NCBI GenBank assembly: GCA_001795115.1
Contig: MGNI01000146.1
Span: 27,804 to 33,545 of the forward strand
Length of the DNA: 5,742 bases
Direction: 5' to 3'
DNA from: Chloroflexi bacterium RBG_16_48_8
GTDB taxonomy: Bacteria; Chloroflexota; Anaerolineae; Anaerolineales; E44-bin32
The position numbers and the translations under genes were made by a program. Shown piece after piece: positions 5,263-5,742 of this stretch; position 1 is the first letter of the stretch; each line of letters begins with the position of its first letter. The notes beneath the pieces were generated by a model that made no database searches, was not told where the DNA came from, and saw only the letters and a list, made by a program, of their open reading frames with translations.

Positions 5263-5742
5263 CTAACCTTCCTGCAATTCCCCAAATATGACTATTCGCT
5301 GCGAGTCGATCAAGTAAGGATAACATGAGATCAGCGTTATTGTCGGCCTTTCGGTGGGATCCATAACACTCACATCTGTGGGTTCAACGATCTTAAGTCC
5401 TGTAACAATGTAGGTAAATTCCCGAGTCGCTGTCATGACTTTGATCTCATCACCTGGTTCGAGCTTATCCAAATATCTGAAGAGTTCGCCAAAGATATCA
5501 TTGTGAGCTGATAAGACCAGATTCCCTGGCTCACCCGGATTGGCACTTCCAGTATGCTGTCCTACACCCTTTTTTAGTTGTTCCCAACCATCTCCCTGTA
5601 CAATCGGCTGCGGGTTAGACCAGAGCGCATCGATGAAGATCTGGCGTGCGTGTTCAGGACCAGGGGTTGGAGCCGGGATGACAAGCAAAGATTGCACCAA
5701 GGGACGTAAGTTGGCCGGGATTTCAGAATCATTCGGAGCAGG
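5263..5742 (-). CDS. Sortase (cysteine transpeptidase), 5'-truncated by the window edge
   Basis: C-terminal 159 residues of a sortase. The frame stays open to the window end, so the N-terminus with its expected membrane anchor is missing, and TTG or GTG codons near 5700 are not the start. Sortases cut a sorting signal in exported proteins and join them to an amine, usually cell-wall peptide or a pilin lysine. The catalytic triad is visible: His in NLVLSAHNDIFGELF (codon 5503-5505), Cys in TLISCYPY (5323-5325) and Arg in DSQRIVIFGEL (5296-5298). The stretch LEPGDEIKV after the His segment is also typical. The overall look is nearest to class D/E enzymes, but I cannot fix the class. No C-terminal transmembrane helix is present. 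It is the first visible gene of the run, and no protein in the window carries an obvious sorting signal. Confidence 0.9.
   Translation of the reverse strand, partial: PAPNDSEIPANLRPLVQSLLVIPAPTPGPEHARQIFIDALWSNPQPIVQGDGWEQLKKGVGQHTGSANPGEPGNLVLSAHNDIFGELFRYLDKLEPGDEIKVMTATREFTYIVTGLKIVEPTDVSVMDPTERPTITLISCYPYLIDSQRIVIFGELQEG

Noticed and set aside
5111..5326. 71-aa minus-strand frame across the sortase 3' end
   Set aside because: It overlaps the sortase and the small membrane protein in another frame and has no recognisable features.

Overview
The window looks like a piece of a Chloroflexota genome, probably of the Anaerolineae type. This is inferred from the long Thr-Pro linkers in membrane-anchored surface proteins, a sortase next to such proteins, moderate GC content, and short GTAGGGCG-type palindromic repeats next to a RAYT gene. 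No rRNA, tRNA or taxonomic marker is present, so the placement is tentative. Every gene I can support is on the minus strand.

From right to left, in the direction of transcription, there is a five-gene run. It contains a sortase whose N-terminus lies beyond the window (5263-5742), a 73-residue tail-anchored membrane protein (5005-5226), a CACHE-HAMP-class III nucleotide cyclase homologue (3073-4974), and two related surface proteins with an N-terminal membrane anchor and a Thr-Pro linker (1910-3106 and 792-1781). The first four genes are 30-36 bp apart or overlap by 34 bp, so they probably form one operon. The last gene follows a 128-bp gap. The two surface proteins share a distinctive stretch just outside the membrane and are probably diverged tandem duplicates. 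The cyclase keeps both metal-binding aspartates but appears to lack the transition-state Asn/Arg pair and the usual purine-selecting residues.

The left end holds a REP-associated tyrosine transposase (RAYT, 22-504), an HUH enzyme. Next to it are two copies of a composite palindromic repeat (545-663 and 678-795). GTAG or a variant sits at the foot of most hairpins, as in bacterial REP/RAYT systems. The outermost repeat edge supplies the stop codon of the neighbouring surface-protein gene, so the repeat array has reached the 3' end of the operon.

Working hypothesis (inference): the operon encodes a cell-surface module in which a membrane receptor with a cyclase-like output is made together with a sortase and anchored extracytoplasmic proteins. 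Neither surface protein carries a recognisable sorting signal, so the sortase substrate is not in this window.
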